Source: Amorphophallus konjac (lineage: Eukaryota > Streptophyta > Magnoliopsida > Alismatales > Araceae). Taken from it: a DNA stretch of 64,000 nt. Shown piece by piece: positions 9,805 to 21,626 of the stretch. Every line of letters starts with the position of its first letter. Positions within the stretch are counted from its first letter, which is position 1. The DNA lies in contig CM040124.1 in the NCBI GenBank assembly GCA_022559845.1, positions 71,261,491 to 71,325,490 of the forward strand, read 5' to 3'. Both the position numbers and the translations under genes were made by a program. The notes below the pieces were generated by a model. It had not been told where the DNA came from. It ran no database searches and worked only from the letters and a program-made list of their open reading frames with translations.

Positions 9805-10673
9805 ATGGCTTCAATAGTGCTTTACTCGACTGCGCAGAAGGCAAGTGATCCGTTTGGAGGACCGATGAGGCCAACTGTGACTTGGAGGAATATTAATGAG
9901 CTGGATAGTGGGCGAGATCGCCTTGTTGGGGTGGCCGACTCCTCAGATTTAGAGACAGACACCATGGATGCTGGACGGCTGGCCCTTTTAGATAGCAGCT
10001 GTTTACAATTTGACCGCAGCCGGAGCTATAGAGCGGACTATCCAAACGACAAGTACCTACTTACTTTTCTTCACGCCTTTAATCTCCTCGGTAAGAGGGA
10101 TGCCCATCTGGTTCGAGTAGCCGAACAGAGTAGCCTCTTAGGCCGTGATAGCCTAGTAGATTTGGTGGTGAGGGGCGAGCCCATATATTTCTCAGGGGAG
10201 CCTCGGAAGTGGGATGCTGTTACTGGAGTATTAGATTTGACTCCAGCGGAGGGCATGTTGATAAGAGCTCCTGAGTTTACCCCTGCCAAGTGGGATCTGT
10301 CAGCCGATAATGTACACAGGGAGAAGCCAGCATTCAGCTTGTTCTAGGCCCCGCTGAAGTGGGGATTCTGAGAAGAGACATTTCTACTTGACTGCTTGGC
10401 CGTGCGATTTAAGCATCAAATTGCTGTTGGCTGGTTCGCAGATTTAAAGGCCACTGACTCCCATGGCTTCTGGGGTGGAGCCATCGAGTTCACAGACTAC
10501 ATGCTTCAGCACTACGGCCCGATTCTGATGACTGTCGGGGTATATCACAGTGTTTACACCTCCAGGTTCCGCTATCCCATTTCAAAGGGGCTCTACTGCG
10601 GGATGATTGAAGTCTTTTGTCCCGAGTACGACACCTTTTACATGGCGGAGGGGGAAACTTCATTATACTTATG
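9805..10673 (+). pseudogene. PMD gene, 5' part (antisense extra ORF of the Tat-like element)
   Basis: The frame opens with MASIVLYSTAQK just after a splice acceptor and runs in one phase to the CACTA-2 insertion. It is interrupted by TAG at 10345-10347 and TGA at 10369-10371. The last 90 codons (from MAVRFKHQIAVGWF) end in FYMAEGETSLYL, which matches the segment that precedes the GLP signature in plant mobile domain proteins. The W codon is split by the transposon: TG lies before it and the third base after it, and the phase is unchanged on the far side. PMD proteins occur both as host silencing factors and as passengers of plant transposons; here the gene lies antisense downstream of an integrase, which fits a retroelement extra ORF. 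Both stops could come from CAG and CGA by C-to-T change. Confidence 0.75.
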
Positions 10674-10698
10674 CACTACAAGAAAAAGCGGTTTTAGC

Positions 10699-11314
10699 GA
10701 CGGCCCTATTACGTCCCAAATCCGTCGCAAGATCGTCGCTAATCGATTTTGCGACAGCTTTGCGACGGAAGAGGGCCGTCTTAAAAAAAGAGTCACAAAT
10801 AATCGACGGATTTTTTTCCGTCCTAAACTTCAGACGACATAAAAATCCGTCGCAAATTTCGTCGGTAATGAAACAAATTCGGACGGAAAGTACCGTCTTT
10901 AAATCCGTCTAAAGTTTGCGACGGAAAAATTCTGTCTAAATATCCATCTCAACTTTTCCGACGCAACTATTTTCCATCGTTATTTCCGTCTCAAATTACG
11001 CACGATAATTGAGACGGACCTAAATTCCGTCTAACTACCCGTCTGAAATTTCTCTGAAATTCCATCTTCAATTTGAGACAGCCTAATTTCCATCCTCAAA
11101 TTCGTCTCAACTTTGAGACGGATCTGTCTCAAAGGCCGTCCGAAATATATTTTCATCTTTTTTTAAAACAAAAAATTTGTATTAAAAACATGTTTACAAA
11201 ATCATCGAAAACAAAAAAATACATACGAACAAAAATAAAAAATCAAATTCAATTAAAATCACATCAAATATCAGAATAAACTCATTAGCGTAACATAAAA
11301 AAAATACAACAAAA
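10699..11314 (-). repeat. CACTA-2 left subterminal repeats and gene 3' UTR
   Basis: Dense GACGG, CCGTC and TCCGTCTAAA motifs from 10700 to about 11140, then AT-rich DNA (11140-11314) that would be the 3' UTR of the minus-strand gene. The motif and spacing match CACTA-1. Confidence 0.7.
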
Positions 11315-11398
11315 TCAACAAATATCCTCCAGATCGTCTATATCTTCATCCCCCCCGCCCTGCTCATCCCCTCTGGTACCGCTCGCAGAAGGATCCTC
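11315..11398 (-). CDS. Last exon of the CACTA-2 gene (acidic C-terminus)
   Basis: On the minus strand AATATAG is followed by an exon with 26 codons starting DPSASGTRGDEQGG, rich in Asp and Glu, and ending in TGA at 11315-11317. It matches the 627-719 exon of CACTA-1 in acceptor, phase, start and length (26 against 29 residues). It is separated from the preceding coding exon (16459-16881) by a 5-kb intron that contains the satellite array. It is probably the C-terminus of the Transposase_24-like accessory protein; the separate conservation of this small exon argues that it is used. Confidence 0.7.
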   Translation of the reverse strand, partial: EDPSASGTRGDEQGGGDEDIDDLEDIC

Positions 11399-11589
11399 CT
11401 ATATTAAAATATATATACATAGATAAAAAAATAGTATAAAGATAAATTAAATATTCTATTAGATTACATGAATTTAAATCAAACATAATATCAAATCGAT
11501 GACTGTAAATATATCAATTGTAGAAGCTACTTTTTAGAATTATTCTAAACTATGTTTTGAAAACTAACATAGTTTTGAATTGAGTTATT
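11399..11589 (-). other. AT-rich intron end between last exon and satellite
   Basis: AT-rich DNA with no coding signal. The minus-strand reading is the 3' part of the intron leading to the acceptor at 11399-11400. The corresponding stretch in CACTA-1 (about 481-626) is of similar length and composition. Confidence 0.6.
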
Positions 11590-14500
11590 TTAGCGTGGGG
11601 CTCAAACCGGAAGTCCGATTTGGAATCCGTCAGCTCTGACAAGTCACGTCTACCTCCCAGGTCATGTTGGAATGATCAGAATGCCGATCGGATCAGTATT
11701 TCACATTCTGAACCCTCGGACCCCGACTGCTTTGATTTTAAAACAAGTGCATTTACAAAATGCACTTTTGAGCGTCGGGCTCAAACCGGATGTCCGATTT
11801 GGAATCCGTCAGCTCTTACAAGTCACGTCTACCTCCAGGTCGTGTTGGAATGATCGGGATGCCGATCGGATCAGTATTTCACATTCTGGACCCCCGGACC
11901 CGACTGCTTTGATTTTAAACCAAGTGCATTTACAAAATACACTTTTGAGCGTGGGGCTCAAACCGGATGTCCGATTTGGAATCCGTCAGCTCTGACAAGT
12001 CACATCTACCTCCCAGGTCGTGTTGGAATGGTCGGAATACCGACCGGATCAGTATTTCACATTCTGGACCCCCGGACCCCGACTGCTTTGATTTTAAACC
12101 AAGTGCATTTATAAAATGCACTTTTGAGCGTCAGGGCTCAAACCGGATGTCCGATTTAGAATCCGTCAGCTCTGACAAGTCACGTCTACCTCGCAGGTCG
12201 TGTTGGAATGATCAGAATGCCGATCGGATTAGTATTTCACATTCTGGACCCCCGGACCCCGACTGCTTTGATTTTAAACCAAGTGCATTTACAAAATACA
12301 CTTTTGAGCGTGGGGCTCAAACCGGATTTCCGATTTGGAATCCGTCAGCTCTGACAAGTCACGTCTACCTCCCAGGTCGAGTTGGAATGATCGGAATGCC
12401 GATCGGATCAGTATTTCACATTCTGGACCCCCCGGACCCCGACTGCTTTGATTTTAAACCAAGTGCATTTACAAAATGCACTTTTAAGCGTGGGGCTCAA
12501 ACCGGATGTCCGATTTAGAATTCGTCAGCTCTGACAAGTCACGTCTACCTCCCAGGTCATGTTGGAATGATCGGAATTCCGATCGGATCAGTATTTCACA
12601 TTCTGGACCCCCGGACCCCGACTGCTTTGATTTTAAACCAAGTGCACTTACAAAATGCACTTTTGAGCGTCGGGCTCAAACCGGATGTCCGATTTAGAAT
12701 CCGTCAGCTCTGACAAGTCACGTCTACCTCCCAGATCGTGTTAGAATGATCAGAATACCGACCAGATCAGTATTTCACATTCTGGACCCCCGGATCCCGA
12801 CTGCTTTGATTTTAAACCAACTGCATTTACAAAATACACTTTTGAGCGTCGGGCTCAAACCGGATGTCCGATTTAGAATCCGTCAGCTCTGACAAGTCAT
12901 GTCTACCTCCCAGGTCGTGTTGGAATGATCGGAATGCTGATCGGATCAGTATTTCACATTCTGGACCCCCGGACCCCGACTGCTTTGATTTTAAACCAAG
13001 TGCATTTACAAAATGCACTTTTGAACGTCGGGCTCAAACCGGATGTCCGATTTGGAATCCGTCAACTCTGACAAGTCACGTCTACCTCCCAGGTCGTGTT
13101 GGAATAATTGAAATGCCGATCGGATCAGTATTTCACATTCTGGACCCCCGGACCCCGACTGCTTTGATTTTAAACCATGTGCATTTACAAAATGCACTTT
13201 TGAGCGTGGGGCTCAAACCGAACGTCCGATTTGGAATCCGTCAGCTCTGACAAGTCACGTCTACCTCCCAGGTCGTGTTGGAATGATCAGAATGCTAACC
13301 GGATCAGTATTTCACATTCTGGACCCCCGGACCCCGACTGCTTAGATTTTAAACCAAGTGCATTTACAAAATGTACTTTTGATCGTCGGGCTCAAACCGG
13401 ATGTCCGATTTGGAATCCGTCAGCTTTGACAAGTCATGTCTACCTCCCAGGTCGTGTTGTAATGATCAGAATGCCAATCGGATCAGTATTTCACATTCTG
13501 GACCCCCGGACCCCGACTGGTTTGATTTTAAACCAAGTGCATTTACAAAATGCACTTTTGAGTGTCGGGCTCAAACCAGATGTCCGATTTGGAATCTGTC
13601 AGCTCTGACTAGTCACGTCTACCTCCCATGTCATGTTGGAATGATCGGAATACCGATCGGATCCGTATTTCACTTTCTGGACCTCCGGACCCCGACTGCT
13701 TCGATTTTAAACCAAGTGCATTTACAAAATGCACTTTTGAGCGTGGGGCTCAAACCGGATGTACGATTTGGAATCCGTCAGCTCTGACAAGTCACGTCTA
13801 CCTCCCAAGTCGTGTTGGAATGATTGGAATGCCGATCAGATCAGTATTTCACATTCTGGACCCCCGGACCCCGACTGCTTTGATTTTAAACCAAGTGCAT
13901 TTACAAAATGCACTTTTGAGCGTCGGGCTCAAACAGGATGTCCGATTTGGAATCCGTCAACTCTGACAAGTCACGTCTACCTCCCAGGTCGTGTTGGAAC
14001 AATTGAAATACCGATCGGATCAGTATTTCACATTCTGGACCCCCGGACCCCGACTGCTTTGATTTTAAACCATGTGCATTTACAAAATGCACTTTTGAGC
14101 GTGGGGCTCAAACCGAACGTCCGATTTGGAATCCGTCAGCTCTGACAAGTCACGTCTACCTCCCAGGTCGTGTTGGAATGATCAGAATGCTGACCGGATC
14201 AGTATTTCACATTCTGGACCCCCGGACCCCGACTGCTTAGATTTTAAACCAAGTGCATTTACAAAATGTACTTTTGATCGTCGGGCTCAAACCGGATGTC
14301 CGATTTGGAATCCGTCAGCTTTGACAAGTCATGTCTACCTCCCAGGTCGTGTTGTAATGATCAGAATGCCGATCGGATCAGTATTTCACATTCTGGACCC
14401 CCGGACCCCGACTGGTTTGATTTTAAACCAAGTGCATTTACAAAATGCACTTTTGAGCGTCGGGCTCAAACCGGATGTCCGATGTGGAATCCGTCAGCTC

Positions 14501-16402
14501 TGACAAGTCACATCTACCTCCCAGGTTGTGATGGAATGGTCGGAATACCGACCGGATCTATATTTCACATTCTGGACCCCCGGACCCCGACTGCTTTGAT
14601 TTTAAACCAAGTGCATTTACAAAATGTACTTTTGAGCGTCGGGCTCAAACCGGATGTCCGATTTGGAATCAGTCAGCTTTGACAAGTCATGTCTACCTCC
14701 CAAGTCGTGTTGTAATGATCGGAATGCCGATCGGATCAATATTTCACATTCTGGACCCCTAGACCCCGACTGCTTTGATTTTAAACCAAGTGCATTTAGA
14801 AAATGCACTTTTGAGCGTCGGGCTCAAACCAGAAGTCCGATTTGGAATCCGTCAACTTGGACAAGTCACGTCTACCTCCCAGGTCGTGTTGGAATGATCG
14901 GAATGTCGATCGGATCAGTATTTCACATTCTGGACCCTCGGACCCCGACTGCTTTGATTTTAAACCAAGTGCATTTATAAAATGCACTTTTGAGCGTCGG
15001 GCTCAAACCGGATGTCCGATTTGGAATCCGTCAGCTCTGACAAGTCACGTCTACCTCCCAGGTCGTGTTGGAATGATCAGAATGCCAATCGGATCAGTAT
15101 TTCACATTCTGGACCCCCGGACCCCGACTGCTTTGATTTTAAACCAAGTGCATTTACAAAATGCACTTTTGAGCGTGAGGCTCAAACCGGATGTCCGATT
15201 TGGAATTCGTCAGCTCTGACAAGTCACGTCTACCTCCCAGGTCGTGTTGGAATGATCGGGATGTCGATCGGATCAGTATTTCACATTCTGGACCCCCGGA
15301 CCCCACTGCTTTGATTTTAAACCAAGTGCATTTACAAAATGCACTTTTGAGCGTCGGGCTCAAACCGGATGTCCGATTTGGAATCCGTCAGCTCTGACAT
15401 GTCACATCTACCTCCCAGGTTGTGTTGGAATGGTCGAAATACCGACCGGATCTATATTTCACATTCTGGACCCCCGGACCACGACTGCTTTGATTTTAAA
15501 CCAAGTGCATTTATAAAATGCACTTTTGAGCGTCAGGCTCAAACCGGATGTCCGATTTAGAATCCGTTAGCTCTGACAAGTCACGTCTACCTCCCAGGTC
15601 ATGTTGGAATGATTGGAATGCCGATCAGATCAGTATTTCACATTCTGGACCCCCGGACCCCGACTGCTTTGATTTTAAACCAAGTGCATTTACAAAATGC
15701 ACTTTTGAGCGTCGGGCACAAACCGGATGTCCGATTTGGAATCCGTCAACTCTGACAAGTCACGTCTACCTCCCAGGTCGTGTTGGAACAATTGAAATGC
15801 CGATCGGATCAGTAGTTCACAATCTGGACCCCCGGACCCCGACTGCTTTGATTTTAAACCATGTGCATTTACAAAATGTACTTTTGAGCGTGGGGCTCAA
15901 ACCGGATGTCCAATTTGGAATCCGTCAGCTCTGACAAGTCACGTCTACCTCCCAGGTCATGTTGGAATGATCAGAATGCTGACCGGATTAGTATTTCGCA
16001 TTCTGGACCCCCGGGCCCCGACTGCTTTGATTTTAAACCAAGTGCATTTACAAAATGTACTTTTGAGCGTCGGGCTCAAACCGGATGTCCGATTTGGAAT
16101 CCGTCAGCTTTGACAAGTCATGTCTACCTCCCAAGTCGTGTTGTAATGATCGGAATATCGATCGGATTAGTATTTCACATTATGGACCCCCGGACCCCGA
16201 CTGGTTTGATTTTAAACCAAGTGCATTTACAAAATGCACTTTTGAGCGTCGGGCTCAAACCAGATGTCCGATTTGGAATCCATCAGCTCTGACAAGTCAT
16301 GTCTACCTCCCATGTCATGTTGGAATGATCGGAATGCCGATCGGATCAGTATTTCACTTTCTGGACCCCCGGACCCCGACTGCTTCTATTTTAAACCAAG
16401 TG
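11590..16402 (-). repeat. 179-bp satellite array, about 27 monomers, in a CACTA intron
   Basis: Monomers of 179 bp recur without interruption, each with GGCTCAAACCGGATGTCCGA, TGTTGGAATGATCGG and GGACCCCCGGACCCCGACTG. The family is the reverse complement of the repeat at 1-480. Variant bases repeat with a period of 895 bp (five monomers): AATTGAAAT at 13106, 14001 and 15790, and CTTAGATTTT at 13341 and 14236. The array lies between a splice donor (16458) and an acceptor (11399), so it occupies an intron. The many short reading frames on both strands are reading through the repeat and are not genes. Confidence 0.92.
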
Positions 16403-16458
16403 CCAAACTGAACTCATAGAAACTGAACTCATAGAAAAGACTCATGGAAAAGAATCAC

Positions 16459-16881
16459 CTGTGCCACTTGTGCCATGGTGGTAGATGCATGAGGGAGAAT
16501 TCCCACTTGTGAGAGCAGGCCAGTGAGTACCTGCAACATGGGTGCCTGTTGGGTAGACATCTCCTCTCGGAACTGCCGCTGCATCTGTAGCTGCAAATCA
16601 GAAATTTGGCTAGGCATCTACGATCGGACGATGTCTCTGACGTCACTACCAGAAGTACTGGGGGCAGATTGAGGTATACTGAAGGCAGAAGTACTGGTTT
16701 GGGCAGAGTTCGAACTCGCACACGATGATATCACCGCGCTAGAGTCCATGCTGTCCCCAAAACCCTATATTCGGCCCTTCTTCGGTACACCAGCTGTGGC
16801 CACCCATTCTGCCGGATCCAACTCTGGCTGCTCCCCCTCTCCCTCCACGTACTTCTCTATCATAGCTCTACTATATGTTTC
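16459..16881 (-). pseudogene. Transposase_24-like CACTA accessory protein, C-terminal exon
   Basis: Minus-strand exon bounded by an acceptor (TTATTTGTAG) and a donor (CACAG/GTGATT). It encodes EWVATAGVPKKGRI followed by GFGDSMDSSAV, the conserved KGR-x-YGFGD-x-xD block of Ptta/En/Spm Transposase_24 proteins, then a glutamine-rich helix (ISDLQLQMQRQFREEMSTQQ) typical of their C-terminus. Two in-frame TAG codons break it: one at the tyrosine of the KGR block and one before MPSQISDL. Transposase_24 proteins are thought to act as DNA-binding partners of the CACTA transposase at the subterminal repeats. Upstream exons are not found; a gag fragment occupies that place. Confidence 0.75.
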
Positions 16882-16937
16882 CTACAAATAAAATAAAATA
16901 ATTAGTCAATTTCATATGATTCAATATGATTCAATAT
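16882..16937 (-). other. Intron end beside the captured gag fragment
   Basis: AT-rich with a tandem CATATGATTCAATATGATTC. It marks the junction between the Transposase_24-like exon and the gag fragment. The exact break between CACTA and retroelement DNA lies within about 60 bp. Confidence 0.45.
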
Positions 16938-17172
16938 GGCTTCTTGGACATTAACTTGGCCTCTTGAAGTTTTGCCAAGTGCATAGCCTGACTAAGATTT
17001 TTGGGCATAAAAGATTGCACCTCAAAAGCTATGTCATCTCGTAATCCACTAATCAATGTCCCCAAGAGATGATCTTCTGAGATTCCAGAAACTTTATTAG
17101 AAAGAATCTTAAACTGCCTTTGATATTCTGCTACTGAATTTGTTTGCCTCAGCTTGCTTAATAATCCATGTG
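16938..17172 (-). pseudogene. Ty3/gypsy gag fragment C, 3' segment
   Basis: The minus strand encodes HGLLSKLRQTNSVAEYQ, then GLRDDIAFEVQSFMPKNL and LAKLQEAKL, the usual order of the second half of a Ty3/gypsy Gag. It continues the segment at 24876-25276 after removal of element A, whose insertion point lies exactly between them with the ATGTG duplication. The coding sequence stops abruptly at 16938 next to CACTA intron sequence, so only a partial gag is present. Confidence 0.75.
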
Positions 17173-19568
17173 TGATGAGGGCATCCCTTGTCCCTCCACA
17201 TTTTCTCCGGACTCGGATTGTTCGTCGGCAAGCGCCATTATGTTAGTCATGTATTTTTGAGTCTAGTCATGTAATCTTCACATTTTCTTTGAGTCAATAT
17301 CATGTAATTTTCCCTTTATTTGAGTCATGTACCTAGGTTGTTGAGTCATTTTCCTAAGTATTGAGTCATTATGTTGGTTTGATAGGTTATTGGACCCATC
17401 TCATTGGGCTAGGCCCATGGATGCCCCCCCTTCACTTCGGTTATTAGTCATTGTGTCTTTTGTTAGGGTCCTTTGTGAAAAAGTCATGTGCCTATAAATA
17501 GGCCACCCCACTCCTCATATGTAACAACTTTTGATGAATATTGAAGAAAACTCTTTCAAATCTCTCATTATTCCATTCCTCTCTCTCTCTCTAGCTCTCC
17601 TTCTCTCTCCCACAAGGCAAGGGGCGAACCTCCCCTCTCTCCTCCCCCTCTCTCATTCAATTCCAACCCCCACCTACCTCCATTAATACCCCACAACTTC
17701 CCACAACCCTCCTTTACTCTCCACCTAGTCCCAACAACCCTCCACCAATCCAAACTCTACTTCCCAACTACCACCCACCTCCCTTCACTTCCCAAGGCAC
17801 CTATCCACCTTCCAAAGGCTAAATTAACCCCTCCCAAAGCCCAAATTCGAATTACCTTCCCCTCTCCCATCCCTCCCTCACCCTAGGTTGAAATCCACTC
17901 CCTCCCCATAGCCAAGTTCGCCCCCCACCTTCCCTCACACTCATCTTCTCTCTTGTGCACATCCACTCCCCCATCTCCACCTCTAGCAGTTCCAGCCCCC
18001 TTTCTCCCTCCATCACTGCCATTCCTAACCTCCTGGAGCCCTATCCACGTCCTCCCCCCCCTCCCTAAACCTTCAGCCATCATCCTCAAGCTTTGTTACC
18101 CCCCTCCCACTCCCTTCATTCTTGCTAGTTTGCCATTTCAGAAAGCAGGTCGCAGGCTGCAGAGTTGGGTCCTGAAGATCGCAGCAGGACCGGCCGTTCC
18201 CTGGTCCTCCTGGTGTCAAGGCCTACATCTCTGGAAAGGGCGTCCAGAGATCTTTCAAGGCGAGGTGGTTTCGTCAGCATCCGAGGTCGGAGCTGTCCGC
18301 AGGAGCCGATCTCCCTCAACTGCGCAGAAGCTCTCAGGCAGGGAACCAGAGCTACAGTCACAGTCCGACCACGACTTCCTCCCTGAAGATCTGAGCGCCA
18401 TTTTTGGAGGGCTGAAACTACCACCAGTTATCTGTCTTCTCCAAGAAGAAGGACCTCATTCGGCCACCGGAGCTGCAAGTTAACATTTTCTTTGTCAGGG
18501 TGGGTAGTCTGCCCACTGTGGGACCAGGTTCGACCTGTACCTACTCTTCCGGCTACCCCGCTCTCCTCCGACCTTGGATCGAGGCCCCGTCAATTGCTGC
18601 TCGAAGCTACTCCGACCATGATCGCGTCACCGCCAATCTCGTCCCAATCGGAGTTCAGGAGCGGCCACAACGACGTCTCCAACCTGCTGCATCAGTTCGG
18701 TACCTGCCAGGAGCCAGACATTGCTGTCCTGTTCCCATCACCGGAACTGCCAGCCTCGGGTGTCAAAGCTGCCCCAAAAATTCAAGCTTCATCCCCTGTC
18801 AACTGAGAAACTTTTGGCAGTGGTTTCGTCAAGTTTGGAGCCCCGTGGATCCCGTGGCAGCATCAACAGAGACATCCTGTCCTGCAAACCTGCAGATTGG
18901 CAGAACCGGCGGACTCGGAAGATCGGCTTTTCCTTTGCATAAATCCCCACCCCGCTTGGCCGGCTGAAGGCCCCTCCCTGCGTGGAGGTAGTTTTGAGTG
19001 TAATAAGATTAATCCCCACCCCAAGTTCATCCCTCCTGCGTGAGGTGTAGTGTTGTACTCTTTAAGTTTCAGGTCAAGCGACAATCGCCGCAGCGTTCGG
19101 GTAATTACCCACGCTTCCCGGCGCGCCCTCGTCTCCGAACGGGATCGGTGTCTTCACACAGATCAGGTGAGCTTCTGATCACACCCTTGTAGCTTCATTT
19201 CTGCAAATGTAGTATTGCCTTGAATGCCCGTCGGACGGTAAGAGAGAGCTCGGACTTAATTTTAAGCGATTTCGTGCCCACCGCGGCCCGTGAGTGAGTG
19301 CCACCCAACACCCCGCCTTGCGGGCCAGCCACCCACAAAGCTGGGTCTCCCAGGCCCATTGGGGGTCAGCCTTAGCATTGTAAGTCCATTAGGACAATTG
19401 GGTCCCGCCTCAGACTCTCACCATCATCTCCCGGACCCATCGGGTGAATGTGTGAGCCGAGTGAGCAAAAATCGTCATTGTGAGAATCATTGAGCGCTTG
19501 TATGCTTGCGGGTCTAAGTCCTAGGGTCATCTCATCATATTTAGTGGTCTTTGGGCTGTGCCACATCA
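17173..19568 (+). repeat. Element A 5' LTR
   Basis: Starts TGATGAGGGCATCCC and ends GTGCCACATCA. TATAAATA at 17493-17500 is followed by a long pyrimidine-rich leader (17560-18130). Almost identical to 22481-24875, indicating a recent insertion. Short reading frames inside have no recognised domain. Confidence 0.92.
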
Positions 19569-19570
19569 AG

Positions 19571-19582
19571 TGGTATCAGAGT
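19571..19582 (+). promoter_or_regulatory. Element A primer binding site (tRNA-iMet type)
   Basis: TGGTATCAGAG two bases after the LTR end, the complement of the 3' end of plant initiator methionine tRNA. Confidence 0.85.
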
Positions 19583-19620
19583 AAGTTCACAACTTGTCTC
19601 TATCAAGTTGGTCCTAGGGC

Positions 19621-20805
19621 ATGTCTATGCATTTAGAGTCTTCAAGTGCATCACTCTTGTCCCCTAGTATGGCCACCTCATATCAACCTTACCAATCGGC
19701 CCACTACATAAGTTCAAGCCACCAAGAGATGCCTACCACTAACACCCATAACTTCCCTGGCCATGTCAACTACTTCATGAAAGCCTTGACCTATGCCAAT
19801 GAGCTACTTGATAACATATCGGACCGACTCAACCAACTTGGAGAAAATAGGCCCACCCCAAGGACAGACGATAGAATGGTCCCTTTCCCACTTCCCACCT
19901 TTGATGGAACCTCTCCTAGAGAATATTTAGATTGGGAAGCTACAATGGACCAATACTTCACTTGGTATCATATATCCGAGGATGAAAAGGCATTGGTTGC
20001 CAAAATGCAACTTACCAAACGGGCGGAAACTTATTGGATGCAAATTGTCGGGCTAAAGATACTTAGAAGGGAAACTCCCATCACCACTTGGAAGGACATG
20101 AAGGAGCAACTTAGAGCAAAATATATGTCCCCTTCCTACCCGGGTTACCAAAACTCGAGGAGCACTCTCACTCCTCCAAACTCACCCGTCCAAACCCTTA
20201 CCACTAGAACCCAAGTCTCCAAGGCCTCCACCTCCCCACCTAATCCCATGAGGGCCCCCACACCCCAACCAAAACCCCCTTCACTAACCTACACTAGTCA
20301 AGCCTCTTTAACCCCCACTTCCACCCCAAATGATCCCAAGGGCAAGAGACCCCTAACCGACCCAATTCCCTCCATGGTGACCACCACTCATCCAACCCTC
20401 ACCATTAAAAACCATGTGGACACCGTGTCCACCCCTCCACCAAGGCCCATAATGGCCACCATCCCCAAACCTAAAACCCCTCACCCAACTCACCTCCCGC
20501 TTCCTACACCAATCTTTCCCCAACCTAGGCCTCCTCTGCTTCCCCTTCCGATCCAAGTCCACCCTTGCCCACCACCCCAAGTGCACCATGCTCCAGCTAT
20601 CACCAATTCTCCCGCATTAGACCTACCCAACCCATTAACACTAGGAATTGAAACCTCCACAACCCTCAACATGGGAGTAGATGCTAGTCCGGAACCCATT
20701 CCCACCCATAAGGAAGCCCAAGATCACACCAATGGTAAGGAAAAGCCTCAACCTTTATCACTTCAAATAGCCCGGATCCTCAAGAGTCACCCACCTTCAC
20801 CATGA
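19621..20805 (+). CDS. Gag-like protein of element A (N-terminal part)
   Basis: A 394-codon frame starting about 40 bp after the primer site. Residues about 80-180 contain PTFDGTSPREYLDWEATM, DQYFTWYHISEDEKALVA and a WKDMKEQLRAKYM end, the usual pattern of a retrotransposon Gag domain (PF03732-like). The rest is a proline-, threonine- and serine-rich linker. The frame ends in an overlapping ATGA, and the homologous protein of element B continues without interruption at this point, so element A has a frameshift here. No zinc knuckle is present. The Gag part would form particles packaging the element RNA; lacking enzymes, it would need those of a helper. Confidence 0.75.
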   Translation: MSMHLESSSASLLSPSMATSYQPYQSAHYISSSHQEMPTTNTHNFPGHVNYFMKALTYANELLDNISDRLNQLGENRPTPRTDDRMVPFPLPTFDGTSPREYLDWEATMDQYFTWYHISEDEKALVAKMQLTKRAETYWMQIVGLKILRRETPITTWKDMKEQLRAKYMSPSYPGYQNSRSTLTPPNSPVQTLTTRTQVSKASTSPPNPMRAPTPQPKPPSLTYTSQASLTPTSTPNDPKGKRPLTDPIPSMVTTTHPTLTIKNHVDTVSTPPPRPIMATIPKPKTPHPTHLPLPTPIFPQPRPPLLPLPIQVHPCPPPQVHHAPAITNSPALDLPNPLTLGIETSTTLNMGVDASPEPIPTHKEAQDHTNGKEKPQPLSLQIARILKSHPPSP

Positions 20806-21512
20806 ATGAGCATATACTCCAATGGCTCAAGCAAGGACCCACCCTTCCTAGCTCACCCCCACCTCTCTCACCTTTGGGATATCCATCCCAAATTGTTCCC
20901 CTCCACTCCTATCACACCACAATCCAATCCTACTATGAGGTAGAAGATTGGGATGATCTCCTCAAAGGTCTAAAGTGGCAATCAGACTTGACTTCTTTAT
21001 TGGCCCTAGGAGCGGACCAACCCAAGTGCCTTAACCTCATCCATCCATGCATTGGGTCTATCTCCTCGGTTTGCACTATTGGTTGCTACACTAGTGACAT
21101 CCTTTTCCTTCTCCCCATAGTGGAAGAGCCCATCCTGGTCCACTCCCCTACCATTGTGATTCCTAAAACCTTGACCAACCAGCCCACCCCATACACCGGC
21201 CCAACCATTCCACTAGAAGAAGACGACTCATCACCTTTTGAGGACCTTGAGGACATGGAGCCCCTTGGTAACCCACTTTATGATCCCTATGATCCATTCC
21301 AATGGGATTCAAGGAACCCAAGTAACCCAACCACCTTAACTACCACCTACCTTTCCCTACCCCAACCCACCATGTTTGATCCAATCCACCCCATCCCAGA
21401 CCCGGGTTACACCATGGGAACCATGACTTTGGGTGGTATACACCTAGGGATCGAGGAAGTGCCCCATCTCATGATATCCACGTTTCTAGACCCCTTCGAA
21501 CCATTCCAATAG
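20802..21512 (+). pseudogene. Element A Gag-chromodomain ORF, middle part (frameshifted)
   Basis: A 236-codon frame in another phase, starting inside the stop of the previous one. It begins MNEHILQWLKQG and contains a block around LKGLKWQSDLTSLLALGA that aligns with a block of the 941-residue protein of element B (IEWLKQD and IEVTNMLALGV), followed by DILFLLP matching ELVLFLP. Both proteins carry a conserved MTLGGIHLGIEEVPH-type or MTMGDIYLGKEELTH-type segment near the end of this part. No known domain was recognised for the middle region. It is probably one protein with the preceding frame, broken by an indel. Confidence 0.6.
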
Positions 21513-21626
21513 AAGTCCAAAGGCCCACACATAGGAGACATCTTTGTCATAAGAGTGCATAAGTCTTGGCATACAACACCACTTGGCATGATTCATAAGT
21601 TGGGTACATTCATTTAAATCACCCAC

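Noticed and set aside
11620..16411. Dozens of 60-180-codon open frames on both strands
   Set aside because: They repeat with the 179-bp satellite and change phase between monomers. They are reading frames of repeat DNA, not genes.
18492..19084. Open frames within the element A LTRs (also 23799-24391)
   Set aside because: Present in both LTRs only because the LTRs are recent copies; no domain and no start context.
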